Numbered from the stretch's first letter, positions 1-9,593 are shown. The stretch is DNA of 64,000 nucleotides from JAIXWP01 sp041391745 (GCA_041391745.1 JAWKNK010000002.1:124001-188000); one strand, 5' to 3'. The notes: generated by a model from the sequence alone, not told the origin. A program made the numbers and translations.

Positions 1-1
1 T

Positions 2-220
2 TGCGACTGTTATGTTACCAAATTGGTAGAGCAATATCCAAATGCGGATATGACTCCAGACCAATCAGGCGCTGTTCTTGATGAGTGCTCTGCGGATGCA
101 AAAGCTAAAGCTGAAGCTGAATCAGAAGCTAAAATGCAACAAATGCTAGACGACATGGAAAATTCTATGAACGAGGCAGGCGATTCAATGGAAGAGCAAA
201 TGGAAGAAATGAAGAATTAA
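2..220 (+). CDS. C-terminal end of a small acidic hypothetical protein (5' truncated)
   Basis: The open frame runs in from the left edge without an upstream stop, so the true start lies outside the window; a TTG at 23 is only an internal candidate. The visible 72 residues begin CDCYVTKLVEQYPNADMTPD and then become an Ala/Lys/Glu/Met-rich stretch with heptad-like spacing ending in EEMKN, so a helix or coiled coil is likely. The CDC(Y) motif followed by a short helix is familiar from small exported Bacteroidota proteins of unknown function. No function can be assigned. A hairpin terminator follows directly. Confidence 0.6.
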   Translation, partial: CDCYVTKLVEQYPNADMTPDQSGAVLDECSADAKAKAEAESEAKMQQMLDDMENSMNEAGDSMEEQMEEMKN

Positions 221-235
221 TTTTCTCCAAATAAT

Positions 236-271
236 AAAAAAGCCCCTTGAAAATTTCAAGGGGCTTTTTTT
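236..271. terminator. Bidirectional intrinsic terminator
   Basis: A 12-bp perfect stem (AGCCCCTTGAAA and its complement) has an A-run on the left and a T-run on the right. It lies between the plus-strand partial gene and the minus-strand gene ending at 270, so it can serve both convergent transcripts. Confidence 0.85.
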
Positions 272-614
272 ATGCTTTAGGGTAAACAATCTTCACATAA
301 TCAGGGTCATTTTCAAGGTATCTCACCTCTACTACCGTTCCCGGTTCGTACATAGGAGCACCTTCACACCTTTCTTTTGCTCTCACTTTGATGGATTGCC
401 CTCTCAACGTTGTAAATTCAATCAATGGATGAAAATATCTAATGCCACGTTCATTGATAGAAACCCAATTGGTAATTCTTCCATTCACCTTTTTATGTCG
501 AAACGGGAAGAAAATTTCATCTCTAAATTTCCAATAAATAAATCCGAGCACCACTGCTCCTGTTATGCTGTAGGCCAGCCAAGCGGGCATTTCTAAATTG
601 TCTAAAAAATCCAT
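270..614 (-). CDS. DUF3592-like membrane protein
   Basis: A 114-residue protein with one hydrophobic segment at about residues 12-28, followed by a basic stretch (FRHKK) that suggests an N-out, C-in single-pass topology. The rest reads like a small beta domain: GRITNW...HPLIEFTT..G..IKVRAKE...YEPGTVVEVRYLENDPDYVKI. The pattern of a TM helix, then P-x-I-E-F and V-x-V-x-Y-x-x-x-x-P, is that of DUF3592 proteins. Function unknown. It may be co-transcribed with the gene at 638-940, whose stop lies 23 bases upstream of this start. Confidence 0.6.
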   Translation of the reverse strand: MDFLDNLEMPAWLAYSITGAVVLGFIYWKFRDEIFFPFRHKKVNGRITNWVSINERGIRYFHPLIEFTTLRGQSIKVRAKERCEGAPMYEPGTVVEVRYLENDPDYVKIVYPKA

Positions 615-637
615 AGGGCGAAGTTCCGAAATTTTAT

Positions 638-940
638 TTAAACCTGCTTTTTGAATACAAAGCGGTACTTGATGATTTGTCCGATTTGAGGATCACCTTT
701 TTCCAATTGAATCTTATTCAATTTCTTGATCACATAATCGGCTAACTGAGGATGCGTAGCATTTATTTTAAGTATCTCCACTTTACCTCCTGTATCAATT
801 CTAAAACTGACTTCCACTGTCCCATCCAAGTTGGGTTCTTGTTGCGAAGTAGGCGGGTCTTTTTGTTCAAATGGCATACCCACTGCGCCTACTGAAAGCA
901 CAGCAAATAGAAGAAGTACAGCCATTTTTCTCAAAATCAT
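638..940 (-). CDS. Exported TonB-C-terminal-like small protein
   Basis: A 100-residue protein with a signal peptide (residues 1-21, ending near VGAVG). The mature part contains GTVEVSFRIDTGGKVEILKINATHPQLADYV, followed by a helix and a final strand. This is the strand pattern (VxVxFxIdxxGkVxxxxI) of TonB C-terminal/energy-transducer folds, but there is no N-terminal membrane anchor plus proline-rich linker, so it is not a canonical TonB. Role unknown; a periplasmic location is inferred from the signal peptide. The divergent gene at 1140 is about 200 bases away. Confidence 0.55.
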   Translation of the reverse strand: MILRKMAVLLLFAVLSVGAVGMPFEQKDPPTSQQEPNLDGTVEVSFRIDTGGKVEILKINATHPQLADYVIKKLNKIQLEKGDPQIGQIIKYRFVFKKQV

Positions 941-1139
941 ATAAGGTCAAGCGCCGATAGTCGGCAGGAAGTTACAACTTTAGATTACAAATATTCTAAG
1001 GAAGTTGTCTCCTCTCAGCACATTTTGAGCCAATGGTACTATTTTGAAGATAAACGGAAAAAATTTCTGATTGAGCTGTAACTAATCCCGAATCGCAGGC
1101 GTCACACTGACAGAAACGGCCCAAACAGGTCAAAACAAC

Positions 1140-1982
1140 ATGAACAAAATAACAATAGATATGAAAAAGCTCGCTCTCACACTTACCGCTCTGCTAGGAT
1201 TTGCGACTATCTGGGGTCAAAACACTCCAAAAGCAGACACAACTACTTTTCCTATTGGAGAAGGTACCGAAATCATTGTCATCAACAAAAACATCGAAAA
1301 GTCAGACTCTTTGAACATCGATGATATAGATGATGATGACGATCATGACACAAACTTCGCTTTTTGGGATGGTCTTGACTTAGGGGTGAATTTCCTTGTC
1401 ACTTCCAACAATGACACGAAATATGCCACCAACGACGAATGGATCGAGTTGGATCCAGCTCGCTCTTTAAGTTGGAGATTAAACCTCATTGAATCACGTA
1501 TTCCTATTGCGAAGCAATACGTTGGTCTTGTTACCGGACTTGGGGTTTCTTGGAATAGCTATACATTCAATAAGAATATCAGCTTGGTGAATACTACGGA
1601 TTCCATTTTTGGAGTGATCGACTCTATCCCTGAATACTCTAAAAATAAAATAAGAGCAAGCTACCTTCAGGTTCCTCTGCTTCTAGAGTTTAACACATCG
1701 TCTGAAAAAGACCGCGCCTTCCACTTGGCTGCAGGTGTGCTCGGAGGCTTGAGAATTGGTACTGTTTACAAACAAGAATATGACTTGGATGGACAAGAAG
1801 TATCCGTGAAAGTGAGAGATGACTGGAATATGTCGCCACTCACATTAGACGCAACGGTTAGAATTGGATACAGAAATCTCACACTTTGGGCAACATATGG
1901 TTTAACACCATTCTTTAAAAACGATAAAGGACCTGAAGTGTATCCAGTAAGCATTGGGTTATCTATTATTCCTTTTGGTTAA
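1140..1982 (+). CDS. PorT-like outer-membrane beta-barrel protein
   Basis: 280 residues. A signal peptide is clear if translation starts at the second Met (1161, MKKLALTLTALLGFATIWGQ); the upstream ATG at 1140 is also possible and Shine-Dalgarno signals do not help in this phylum. After a short acidic run rich in Asp (residues ~60-69), the rest alternates hydrophobic and polar residues as in small outer-membrane barrels of the OMP_b-brl_2/PorT type, with the typical LQVPLLLEF segment at ~175-183. It ends IGLSIIPFG. The specific role is unknown. A terminator follows. Confidence 0.7.
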   Translation: MNKITIDMKKLALTLTALLGFATIWGQNTPKADTTTFPIGEGTEIIVINKNIEKSDSLNIDDIDDDDDHDTNFAFWDGLDLGVNFLVTSNNDTKYATNDEWIELDPARSLSWRLNLIESRIPIAKQYVGLVTGLGVSWNSYTFNKNISLVNTTDSIFGVIDSIPEYSKNKIRASYLQVPLLLEFNTSSEKDRAFHLAAGVLGGLRIGTVYKQEYDLDGQEVSVKVRDDWNMSPLTLDATVRIGYRNLTLWATYGLTPFFKNDKGPEVYPVSIGLSIIPFG

Positions 1983-2013
1983 GGTACTTTCATCCAAGAG
2001 ATGAAGGCTTTTC

Positions 2014-2050
2014 AAAAAAAATGTCCCACCTGCAAAGGGGGACATTTTTA
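2014..2050. terminator. Bidirectional intrinsic terminator
   Basis: ATGTCCC (2021-2027) pairs with GGGACAT (2039-2045), with an A-run on the left and a T-run on the right. It separates the convergent genes ending at 1982 and 2051. Confidence 0.75.
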
Positions 2051-2455
2051 TTATCTGGCAATTACACCAACTAATTTCGACATTCCTATTCGTTCCTTTT
2101 TTTGCCCCATCACATACCGCGGTGGAACCACAATCTTCCTATCACACAAATCATTATTCGAGAAAAAGCTGATCCAATAAGTGTTGGTCAACTCCGTAGA
2201 TTCCCTCAATAGAATTTCAAATGGATGAAACGCTCCTGGTTCAAGCGCATCTATCAAAAAACGAACTTTATCCGTGTGCTTTTCCTTTCCTTTGATATGG
2301 CCGCTTCCTTGAGCATTGATGATCACGTTAAAAACCGTCTCTGATCGCTCATTGTATAAGCCCACAGACCACACTTTTTTGCCATCTCCATCTTGCTTTG
2401 GAATCATTGCTACGCAAATACCTTCGGAGGAAGGAATTTCAAAATCCTTTTTCAT
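2051..2455 (-). CDS. Conserved Bacteroidota hypothetical protein
   Basis: 134 residues, no signal peptide or membrane segment. Begins MKKDFEIPSSEGICVAMI and contains VWSVGLYNERSETVFNVII and TNTYWISFFSNNDLCDRKIVV. From memory this matches a family widespread in Flavobacteriia that is sometimes mislabelled phenylalanyl-tRNA synthetase alpha subunit; nothing here looks like a synthetase. Function unknown. The serine hydrolase at 2474-3661 ends 18 bases upstream on the same strand, so the two may form one transcript. Confidence 0.55.
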   Translation of the reverse strand: MKKDFEIPSSEGICVAMIPKQDGDGKKVWSVGLYNERSETVFNVIINAQGSGHIKGKEKHTDKVRFLIDALEPGAFHPFEILLRESTELTNTYWISFFSNNDLCDRKIVVPPRYVMGQKKERIGMSKLVGVIAR

Positions 2456-2473
2456 GTGGCAAAAGTAAGCAGT

Positions 2474-3661
2474 CTAATAGCCCATTTCATCACAAATTCT
2501 TTCTGCCATACTCATATACTCCAGCATGTCGGCAGGCATATGATTCACGCGCTCTGCGCTCTGCAAATGTCCCAGTCTAACTATCATGAGATCTTGACTT
2601 GGAATCACCACAACATATTGACCGCGCAATCCTCTGAATGAGAAGTATGGCTGATTTTCATAAGTTCCCAACCAACATTGATAGCCATACCAATCACAAA
2701 TTTCACCTTTCGATTTTTCTGGTGTCACATCTTTTATCATGCAAGGCGAAGTCGCTTCATACACATAAGATGGATTTATGATCGTATCGGGTCCTAGCAC
2801 TCCATTGTGCTCGTAGAGCTTGCCGAACTTGGCAAAATCTCGCGCCGTAGCATAAAACCCAGAGAAGACTTTTTCCATGCCGCCCTCTCTGTCTAAGTTC
2901 CAATAAGCATCATTCTCGGCTCCAATACACGACCAAACTTTTTGTTGGAAATATTCACTTGGTGTTCTGCCCGTAGCAGCTTTTAAAATCATACCCAAAA
3001 TGACGGTGTTGCCGCCTTCATAAGTCCAACCTTGCCCGGGCTCATTTTCAACTTTAAATTTCATCGTTTCTTTCACCAAGTCGCTTGAGAAATAGGCTTT
3101 CGCCATATACCCAAAAGGATTGCCATAACTCTCCCCGAAAGGAATACCACCGCTCATTTGAAGCAAGTTGCGGATGGTTAAATCAGCTGCCTTTCCTTCT
3201 TTAAACTCAGGTAAAAATTCGGAAACTTTTTGCTCTTCACTTTTGATATATCCTTCTTTGATAGCAATTCCAATGAGCGTTCCACACATCGACTTCGCCA
3301 TCGAAAAGGAATTGCTCACCGTGTTTTCATCGGCGCCGTTCCAGTATTTTTCAAAAATGATGGTGTCGCGCTTTATCACTAAAAGCGCCGTAGTCTCATA
3401 CATATCCACGATGCCTTGCTCTTGTGAAGTAAGTGAGACGGCATTGACTGCGTTACTCACTGCCCAAGGCTCCGGTTTATCTGCTTTCATCGTGCTCACA
3501 TCAAAATACTTCATGTCGTCTATATCAGGCATCTTTTTACCAATCAAATAGGTACTTCGAATGCCTCTTACCACATGACCATTTCCTGAAAGGTAAAGTC
3601 CCAATATGGCCACGAGAATAATAATGGCCAACCATTTTAGAATTTTAATGATTACTCGCAT
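2474..3661 (-). CDS. Membrane-anchored serine hydrolase (beta-lactamase/class C penicillin-binding fold)
   Basis: 395 residues. Residues ~8-26 form an N-terminal membrane anchor with no clear cleavage site, so the catalytic domain is probably periplasmic. The nucleophile motif S-M-A-K is at residues 120-123 and the second motif is WTYEGGN around Y214. The late segment GLRGQYVVVIPSQDLMIVRLG is typical of the beta-lactamase/DD-peptidase/6-aminohexanoate-dimer-hydrolase superfamily. Substrate cannot be told from sequence: esterase, peptidase or amide hydrolase are all possible, and a resistance role should not be assumed. It is divergent from the TPR gene at 3739. Confidence 0.75.
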   Translation of the reverse strand: MRVIIKILKWLAIIILVAILGLYLSGNGHVVRGIRSTYLIGKKMPDIDDMKYFDVSTMKADKPEPWAVSNAVNAVSLTSQEQGIVDMYETTALLVIKRDTIIFEKYWNGADENTVSNSFSMAKSMCGTLIGIAIKEGYIKSEEQKVSEFLPEFKEGKAADLTIRNLLQMSGGIPFGESYGNPFGYMAKAYFSSDLVKETMKFKVENEPGQGWTYEGGNTVILGMILKAATGRTPSEYFQQKVWSCIGAENDAYWNLDREGGMEKVFSGFYATARDFAKFGKLYEHNGVLGPDTIINPSYVYEATSPCMIKDVTPEKSKGEICDWYGYQCWLGTYENQPYFSFRGLRGQYVVVIPSQDLMIVRLGHLQSAERVNHMPADMLEYMSMAERICDEMGY

Positions 3662-3738
3662 CTCATTTTTTTTGAAATTTAGTAAAAAAAGGTAACAATA
3701 ATGACCTTTTTCCGTAAACGTGCTGTACCTATAAGTAT

Positions 3739-4596
3739 ATGAGAACCAAATCAGTCTATATCACCGTATTGTTCTTCTTCCTTTCGACCCTTGCAGCTTT
3801 TGCTCAAGACGAGATGGAGAACGCACGAGCAGCATACAATGAAGAAAAGTACGAGGAGGCCCTAGTCATCCTCACAGACTTCTTGGAAAAAGGTGCTAAT
3901 CCGGAAGCATACCTGCTTCGCGCCGACTGCTTGCAAAAAATTGGTGACTACTCTATGGCGTTAAACGACTATGATAAGGCAAGGATTTATGGTTCTAAAG
4001 ACGATCGTCTTTTTCTAAACAGAGGCATTTGTAAATCTTCAATGGAATTATTTGATGCCGCCAAATTAGACCTCATTACTTACATCGATAAACAAGAAGA
4101 CGATCCTGCTGGCTATTATTGGATGGCCGCAATTGAATATCTAAATGCGGACAATAAAGCTTGTCAACGCTATGTGGACATGGCATTGGCCATTGATTCC
4201 ACATATTCAGATGCCTATTATTTGAGAGGAGCGAATTTGGCAGATCAGGGCAAAAACCTTCAAGCAATGGAAGCGTTCGAGCAGTCTTTTCAATTCAATC
4301 CAAAACAACATAGAGCAAAATTGAATGTAGCCATTATGCTCATCGATATGAGTCAATTTGCTAATGCACTTGAATTGCTTGGTGAGTTACGTCTGGAAAC
4401 CATCGATTTCGAAGCAGAAGTTTTATATTATCGCGGAGAAGCTTTTTACATGAGTCATGACCTGGAAGGTGCATGTCAAGAATGGTCGGAGGCTTCCCAT
4501 TTAGGCGATCCCGATGCCACTATAAACTATAAAAAACTGTGCATGGATAAGGGAGGAAAAGCCCGATTCAAGCGTAGATCATTTGGGCAATTCTAA
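3739..4596 (+). CDS. Exported TPR-repeat protein
   Basis: 285 residues with a signal peptide ending LAAFAQ (~residue 22). At least four tetratricopeptide-like repeats follow, with A..AYNEEKYEEAL, AYLLRADCLQKIGDYSMALNDY, AYYLRGANLADQGKNLQAMEAFEQSFQFNPKQ and VLYYRGEAFYMSHDLEGA. The C-terminus is basic. TPR proteins scaffold protein-protein contacts; a periplasmic scaffold is inferred. The last 18 bases overlap the 3' end of the convergent lipoprotein gene (4579-6180) with no room for a separate terminator. Confidence 0.75.
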   Translation: MRTKSVYITVLFFFLSTLAAFAQDEMENARAAYNEEKYEEALVILTDFLEKGANPEAYLLRADCLQKIGDYSMALNDYDKARIYGSKDDRLFLNRGICKSSMELFDAAKLDLITYIDKQEDDPAGYYWMAAIEYLNADNKACQRYVDMALAIDSTYSDAYYLRGANLADQGKNLQAMEAFEQSFQFNPKQHRAKLNVAIMLIDMSQFANALELLGELRLETIDFEAEVLYYRGEAFYMSHDLEGACQEWSEASHLGDPDATINYKKLCMDKGGKARFKRRSFGQF

Positions 4597-6180
4597 TTTG
4601 ACCTTCATTTCCCAATTGGCTCTCACATTGAACTTTTGGGATTGCTGAATCACCTTTTCCGCAGGAGTTTGAAGCATCAAATCGATGCCATCCCAATGCT
4701 GATTATTATTCTTATCCTCAAAATACAAAACCGAATATTCATTCGGTTTTAAATTTTCTATGGCTATCGAACTTCTCCCTTTAACTTCTTCTTTCCAAAC
4801 CACAAGACTTGATTTGTCCAAGACTACAATCCATCCATTTTCACCCTGAAATTCTTCTCCAACCTCTAGGATAAGTGTTCCTAAATCTTCAGGCTTCAAA
4901 GTGGTAAATTTCAACTTCAGAGTATCATTGGTGTTTCCTGCAATGTCCGTGGCGAATCCAGGGAAAATCCTTAATTCATAGGCAGTGCCTGCATTGAGTT
5001 TTGGCGAACCCACCAATTCAAAAAGACTCTTCTTACTCCAATTTGTAAATGCAACAGGCAACGAATCTTTCAACAATTCACTCTTGCTAAAATCAACATT
5101 TGCAAGAGGCACTTTCGTTTCAAAATAAATAGAATCCATCCATTTCATTTTGCCACTCACATTATGAGAAAGCTTCAATGAAGTTTTAAATTCTTCTTTA
5201 TAAAATGGAATTTCTAATGTGTCGGCATCATCACCATAGCTCATGCGCACCTTCACATTTCTATTCGGAATTTCGCCCATTAATTGGAAAAAAATAGAAT
5301 CATGTTCCGGTGTGAAATAGCGCACCGATTCAAAATCTCCGTTGAGTGCTTCAACATTAAAATCGAAACGACCGTCGTAATGTGGATTCCAAACCATTTT
5401 AAATCGCCCCGTACTATCCGCGTCGTAGCTTGTAATATCAATAGATCGTGGAAGCTGCTCAAACAAATCGAAATGAACTTCATGCGTCGAAACGAGTGAA
5501 TCATTTTGAACGGCATCACACTCTGAAATCAGCGACACCCGTTCATCCGCATCAATTTGGTAATTGCCATTTTCGTCTTCTAATGCTAATATTTTAAAGT
5601 GCCCTTCTGGTAGATAAGGAATAACAAAACTGCCATCGGCAAATGTTCTCGCGAAATAAGAAGGCACCGCTTTTTTCGCATTCAGAATATCGACAGTATC
5701 ATTAAACAACATGATCTTCAATCCTCCTAAACGCTCATTCGTGAAGGGCATTTTTGTAGTGCCTACCACCACCATCGAGTCCAACACTTCGCCTGTGGAA
5801 ACCACATAGATTAAATCTTTTGCTTTGTTGCTTTCATTCACATCCACTATTCCATCACCAAAATTGAAAGTGTAGGTGGTGTTCTCCTTTAAAGGCTCAC
5901 GCAATTGTACAATTACTGATTTCTTATGAATTTTAATTATTGGCTGAGTTGTCAGCGGTGGAGACACAATGAGTTCCTGGTACACATTGTTGAGCTGCAC
6001 ATATTCATCGAAAACAAACTCAATTTTTTCAGAAGAAAAATGAGTAGATAGCGGCTCGGGATAAACCGCCAAAACTTGAGGAGCTGTGACGTCTTTCTCT
6101 CCACCAGAAAGTGGACGCTGTTGAGCACATCCTATCAATAAAACAACTAATACTGCTATGCTCCAAAACCTCATATCCAA
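4579..6180 (-). CDS. Lipoprotein with N-terminal bacterial Ig-like (Big_5) domain
   Basis: 533 residues. Lipobox LLIGC with Cys18, then QQRPLSGGEKD. The first mature domain (DVTAPQVLAVYPEPLSTHFSSEKIEFVFDEYVQL...) is the Big_5 Ig-like pattern seen in a widespread Bacteroidota lipoprotein family. Later parts are beta-rich, with a D-E-D-E-N-G-N-Y-Q-I-D-D-like acidic loop near residue 200 and a similar NNNQHWDGIDL near 500. The final segment reads VRANWEMKVKLELPK. Function unknown. Its start overlaps the 3' end of msrC by 10 bases, so the two form one minus-strand operon. Confidence 0.7.
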   Translation of the reverse strand: MDMRFWSIAVLVVLLIGCAQQRPLSGGEKDVTAPQVLAVYPEPLSTHFSSEKIEFVFDEYVQLNNVYQELIVSPPLTTQPIIKIHKKSVIVQLREPLKENTTYTFNFGDGIVDVNESNKAKDLIYVVSTGEVLDSMVVVGTTKMPFTNERLGGLKIMLFNDTVDILNAKKAVPSYFARTFADGSFVIPYLPEGHFKILALEDENGNYQIDADERVSLISECDAVQNDSLVSTHEVHFDLFEQLPRSIDITSYDADSTGRFKMVWNPHYDGRFDFNVEALNGDFESVRYFTPEHDSIFFQLMGEIPNRNVKVRMSYGDDADTLEIPFYKEEFKTSLKLSHNVSGKMKWMDSIYFETKVPLANVDFSKSELLKDSLPVAFTNWSKKSLFELVGSPKLNAGTAYELRIFPGFATDIAGNTNDTLKLKFTTLKPEDLGTLILEVGEEFQGENGWIVVLDKSSLVVWKEEVKGRSSIAIENLKPNEYSVLYFEDKNNNQHWDGIDLMLQTPAEKVIQQSQKFNVRANWEMKVKLELPK

Positions 6181-6656
6181 CTGGCGATTAATTCCACAAT
6201 TTTACTCAAATAAATGGCATCTACTTCAGAGAAATGATTCAAATGCTCACTATCCACATCTAAGACACCAATCACGTCTTTGTTCGCATTCAAAATGGGA
6301 ACCACGATTTCAGATTTTGAAAGTGAGCTGCAAGCGATGTGTCCGGGGAACTGATCAACATCAGGAACGATCAACGTTCTTTTCTCAGCCCAACTCGTTC
6401 CACAAACTCCTTTCCCCAAATTGATGCGGATACAAGCCACCGGGCCTTGAAACGGGCCGAGTACCAGTGTGTTGTCTTTAACGAAATAACATCCTACCCA
6501 AAAAAAACCAAAAGCTTCTTTTAAAGCCGCCATTGCGTTAGAAACATTCGCTATAAAATCAGGTTCTCCTTCCGTCAAAGCCACTATTTGCGGGTATAGC
6601 GCGGCATACTGCTGCTCACGCGAAGCCCCTTGTACGATATGTAAATCCTCTGCCAT
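6171..6656 (-). CDS. msrC: Free methionine-(R)-sulfoxide reductase (GAF domain)
   Basis: 161 residues, a single GAF domain with the fRMsr signature: VGCYF, then GPFQGPVACIRI, GVCGT and HIACSSLSKSEIVVPI. The three cysteines that carry catalysis in this family are present at C75, C85 and C109. The enzyme reduces free L-methionine-R-sulfoxide in the cytoplasm with thioredoxin as donor (family knowledge). Its start is 96 bases from divergent gcvP. The downstream Ig-like lipoprotein gene overlaps its stop. Confidence 0.9.
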   Translation of the reverse strand: MAEDLHIVQGASREQQYAALYPQIVALTEGEPDFIANVSNAMAALKEAFGFFWVGCYFVKDNTLVLGPFQGPVACIRINLGKGVCGTSWAEKRTLIVPDVDQFPGHIACSSLSKSEIVVPILNANKDVIGVLDVDSEHLNHFSEVDAIYLSKIVELIASWI

Positions 6657-6699
6657 TTTGTTGCGAAATTAAGGAACTATCGAACCTGTTAACAAAAGG

Positions 6700-6732
6700 T
6701 TTGTTTGTTGACGTATTCAGGTCTTACTTTTG
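6700..6732 (+). promoter_or_regulatory. gcvP promoter (Bacteroidota sigma-ABfr type)
   Basis: TTTG at 6700-6703, 21 bases, then TACTTTTG at 6725-6732, a full match to the -33/-7 consensus TTTG-N19..21-TAnnTTTG. The predicted start of transcription is about 14 bases before the gcvP ATG. Confidence 0.7.
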
Positions 6733-6752
6733 GCCCATAACCAATCAGGAAA

Positions 6753-9593
6753 ATGTCAAGTACAAACTTCGCATCCCGCCACATCGGACCACGCCCGAAT
6801 GAGGTACAAGAAATGCTCGACGTGATCGGCGTTTCTTCTATTGATGAACTCATCAACAAAACTGTTCCTTCTGCCATTCGCTTGCAAAATCCATTGAATG
6901 TTGCACCAGCAATTTCAGAAGACGATTACCTTTCTCATGTATGGGAATTAGGTAAAAAAAACAAAGTGTCTAAAAGTTACATCGGTATGGGATATTACCC
7001 AACCTTTGTTCCTACTGTGATTTTGAGAAACGTACTCGAAAATCCAGGATGGTACACTGCGTACACTCCTTACCAAGCTGAAATCGCACAAGGAAGACTT
7101 GAGGCATTGCTCAACTTCCAAACAATGGTGTCTGACCTTACGGGTCTTCCTATTGCAAATGCGAGTTTGCTTGACGAAGGTACCGCTGCTGCTGAAGCAA
7201 TGATTTTGTTCTTCCACAGCCGTTCACGCGAGAAAGAACAAAGCGGAGCAAATAAATACTTCGTTGATCAAAACGTTTTCCCACAAACACTTTCTGTACT
7301 TACAGGACGTGCCAAGCATTTGAAAATTGACTTGGTAGTTGGTGATTACAAAACACATGCATTCACTTCAGAATTTTTCGGTGCAATGGTGCAATACCCA
7401 AATGGCAACGGAGAAATTCAAGATTATAAAAACTTCACAGAAGCGGCTCACAACGCAGGCGCATTCGTTTCAGCTGCATCAGACTTGATGGCACTGACAA
7501 TGATAACTCCTCCAGGTGAATGGGGTGCTGATATTTGCTTTGGTAACTCACAACGTTTTGGAGTTCCAATGGGATATGGCGGACCTCACGCTGCATTCTT
7601 CTGTGCGAAAGAAGATTTTAAGCGCAACATGCCAGGTCGTATCATCGGTGTTTCGAAAGATCGTCACGGCAACAATGCTTATCGCATGGCGCTTCAAACC
7701 AGAGAGCAGCATATCCGCAGAGAAAAAGCGACTTCCAACATTTGCACAGCACAAGCATTGCTTGCCGTAATGGCTTCAATGTATGCAGTGTATCACGGCC
7801 CAAAAGGCTTGAAAACAATCGCATCTCGCATCCATAGCCGTGCAACATCGCTTGCTGCAACTTTGAAGAATGCAGGTGTTACTGTAAAATCTGAAAACTA
7901 CTTCGACACCATTTTAGTAGCTGCCAATGAAGATCAAGTGAAACCTGTTGCAGAAGCAAAAGGCGTTAACTTCAGATACTTCGGAAATGGTCATATTGGT
8001 ATCGCGGTGAATGAAACAACTTCTGAAAATGACATTCTCGAAATTGCAGAAATCATTTCAGGTAAAAAAGTAGCGGCATCAAATGGTGGAAGCGCACTTT
8101 CAGGTTTTGAAAGAACTTCAGAATACCTTACGCATCCGCACTTCAATACACACCATAGCGAAACTGAAATGCTTCGTTATTTGAAGAAATTGGAAAATAA
8201 AGATTTGTCGTTGGCACACGCTATGATTCCACTTGGATCATGCACTATGAAGCTCAACGCAACTTCTGAAATGATTCCAGTAACTTGGCCTGAGTTTGCG
8301 AATATTCACCCATTCGCTCCATTAAATCAGACAGAAGGATATCAAGAAATGCTCGCTCAACTTGAAAAGGATTTGTGTGCAAGTACAGGATTTGCAGGCG
8401 TATCGCTTCAACCAAACTCTGGTGCGCAAGGAGAGCTTACAGGTCTTCTTGTAATCATGGCGTATCACGAAAGTCGTGGCGAAGGTCACAGAGATATTTG
8501 TTTGATTCCTTCTTCTGCACACGGCACCAACCCTGCTTCTGCAGTGATGGCTGGCTTGAAAGTGGTAGTTGTGAAATGTGATGAAAATGGAAACGTTGAT
8601 GTAAATGATTTGCGCGAAAAAGCTGCTTTACACAAAGACAATCTTGCTGCATTGATGGTAACCTATCCATCAACACACGGTGTATTTGAAGAGGCTATTC
8701 GTGAAATCACTTCAATCGTGCACGACAACGGTGGTCAAGTGTATATGGACGGTGCAAACATGAATGCCCAAGTGGGTTTGACCAACCCTGGAAATATCGG
8801 AGCAGATGTTTGTCACTTGAACCTTCACAAAACATTCGCTATTCCTCACGGCGGCGGCGGACCTGGTATGGGACCCATCGGTGTGGCAGCACACTTGGTG
8901 CCTTTCTTGCCAACGAATCCAAACATTCCAACCGGTGGTGCTAACGCGATTCCAGCTGTAAGCTCTGCTCCTTGGGGAAGCGCATTGATTCTTTTGATTT
9001 CATACGGATACATCAAAATGCTCGGTGGCGAAGGCTTAACAGACTCTACAAAGTATGCCATCTTCAATGCCAACTATATGAAGGCAAGATTGGAAGGTCA
9101 TTATGATGTTCTTTACACAGGAACAAATAACACCGTAGCTCACGAAATGATTTTGGATTGTCGTGCGTTTAAAGCCGCTGGTGTGGAAGTAGAAGACATC
9201 GCGAAGCGCTTGATGGACTATGGTTTCCACGCGCCAACCGTTTCTTTCCCTGTAGCAGGTACATTGATGATCGAACCTACAGAGAGCGAACCAAAATCAG
9301 AATTGGATCGATTCTGTGATGCAATGATTGCCATTAGAAAAGAAATTGCAGAAGTAGAAGGTGCATTAGTTGACAAGCAAGACAACGTGCTTAAAATGGC
9401 TCCACACACCGCCGCTGAACTCACAGCCGACGAGTGGAATCACTCTTATTCAAGATCGAAAGCAGCATATCCAATGCCTGGATTGAAAGAAAATAAATTC
9501 TGGACATCTGTTGGTAGAGTAGATAATGCTTATGGTGATAGAAATCTAATTTGTACTTGTCCTCCTTTGGAAGAGTATGAAGAAGTGAAGTAA
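6753..9593 (+). CDS. gcvP: Glycine dehydrogenase (decarboxylating), P protein of the glycine cleavage system
   Basis: 946 residues, the usual length of the fused dimer-in-one-chain form. The N-terminal half starts FASRHIGPRPNEVQEMLDVIG and carries YIGMGYYPTFVP. The PLP lysine is K693 in HLNLHKTFAIPHGGGGPG. The C-terminal half contains HEMILDCRAFKAAGVEVEDIAKRLMDYGFHAPTVSFP. It decarboxylates glycine and passes the aminomethyl group to lipoyl-GcvH. No gcvT or gcvH lies in the window, so the system is dispersed here. It has its own consensus promoter and terminator, so it is monocistronic. Confidence 0.97.
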   Translation: MSSTNFASRHIGPRPNEVQEMLDVIGVSSIDELINKTVPSAIRLQNPLNVAPAISEDDYLSHVWELGKKNKVSKSYIGMGYYPTFVPTVILRNVLENPGWYTAYTPYQAEIAQGRLEALLNFQTMVSDLTGLPIANASLLDEGTAAAEAMILFFHSRSREKEQSGANKYFVDQNVFPQTLSVLTGRAKHLKIDLVVGDYKTHAFTSEFFGAMVQYPNGNGEIQDYKNFTEAAHNAGAFVSAASDLMALTMITPPGEWGADICFGNSQRFGVPMGYGGPHAAFFCAKEDFKRNMPGRIIGVSKDRHGNNAYRMALQTREQHIRREKATSNICTAQALLAVMASMYAVYHGPKGLKTIASRIHSRATSLAATLKNAGVTVKSENYFDTILVAANEDQVKPVAEAKGVNFRYFGNGHIGIAVNETTSENDILEIAEIISGKKVAASNGGSALSGFERTSEYLTHPHFNTHHSETEMLRYLKKLENKDLSLAHAMIPLGSCTMKLNATSEMIPVTWPEFANIHPFAPLNQTEGYQEMLAQLEKDLCASTGFAGVSLQPNSGAQGELTGLLVIMAYHESRGEGHRDICLIPSSAHGTNPASAVMAGLKVVVVKCDENGNVDVNDLREKAALHKDNLAALMVTYPSTHGVFEEAIREITSIVHDNGGQVYMDGANMNAQVGLTNPGNIGADVCHLNLHKTFAIPHGGGGPGMGPIGVAAHLVPFLPTNPNIPTGGANAIPAVSSAPWGSALILLISYGYIKMLGGEGLTDSTKYAIFNANYMKARLEGHYDVLYTGTNNTVAHEMILDCRAFKAAGVEVEDIAKRLMDYGFHAPTVSFPVAGTLMIEPTESEPKSELDRFCDAMIAIRKEIAEVEGALVDKQDNVLKMAPHTAAELTADEWNHSYSRSKAAYPMPGLKENKFWTSVGRVDNAYGDRNLICTCPPLEEYEEVK

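Noticed and set aside
2474..3661. Antibiotic-resistance beta-lactamase
   Set aside because: Only superfamily motifs are visible, with a membrane anchor; most such Bacteroidota proteins are esterases or peptidases, so resistance is not supported.
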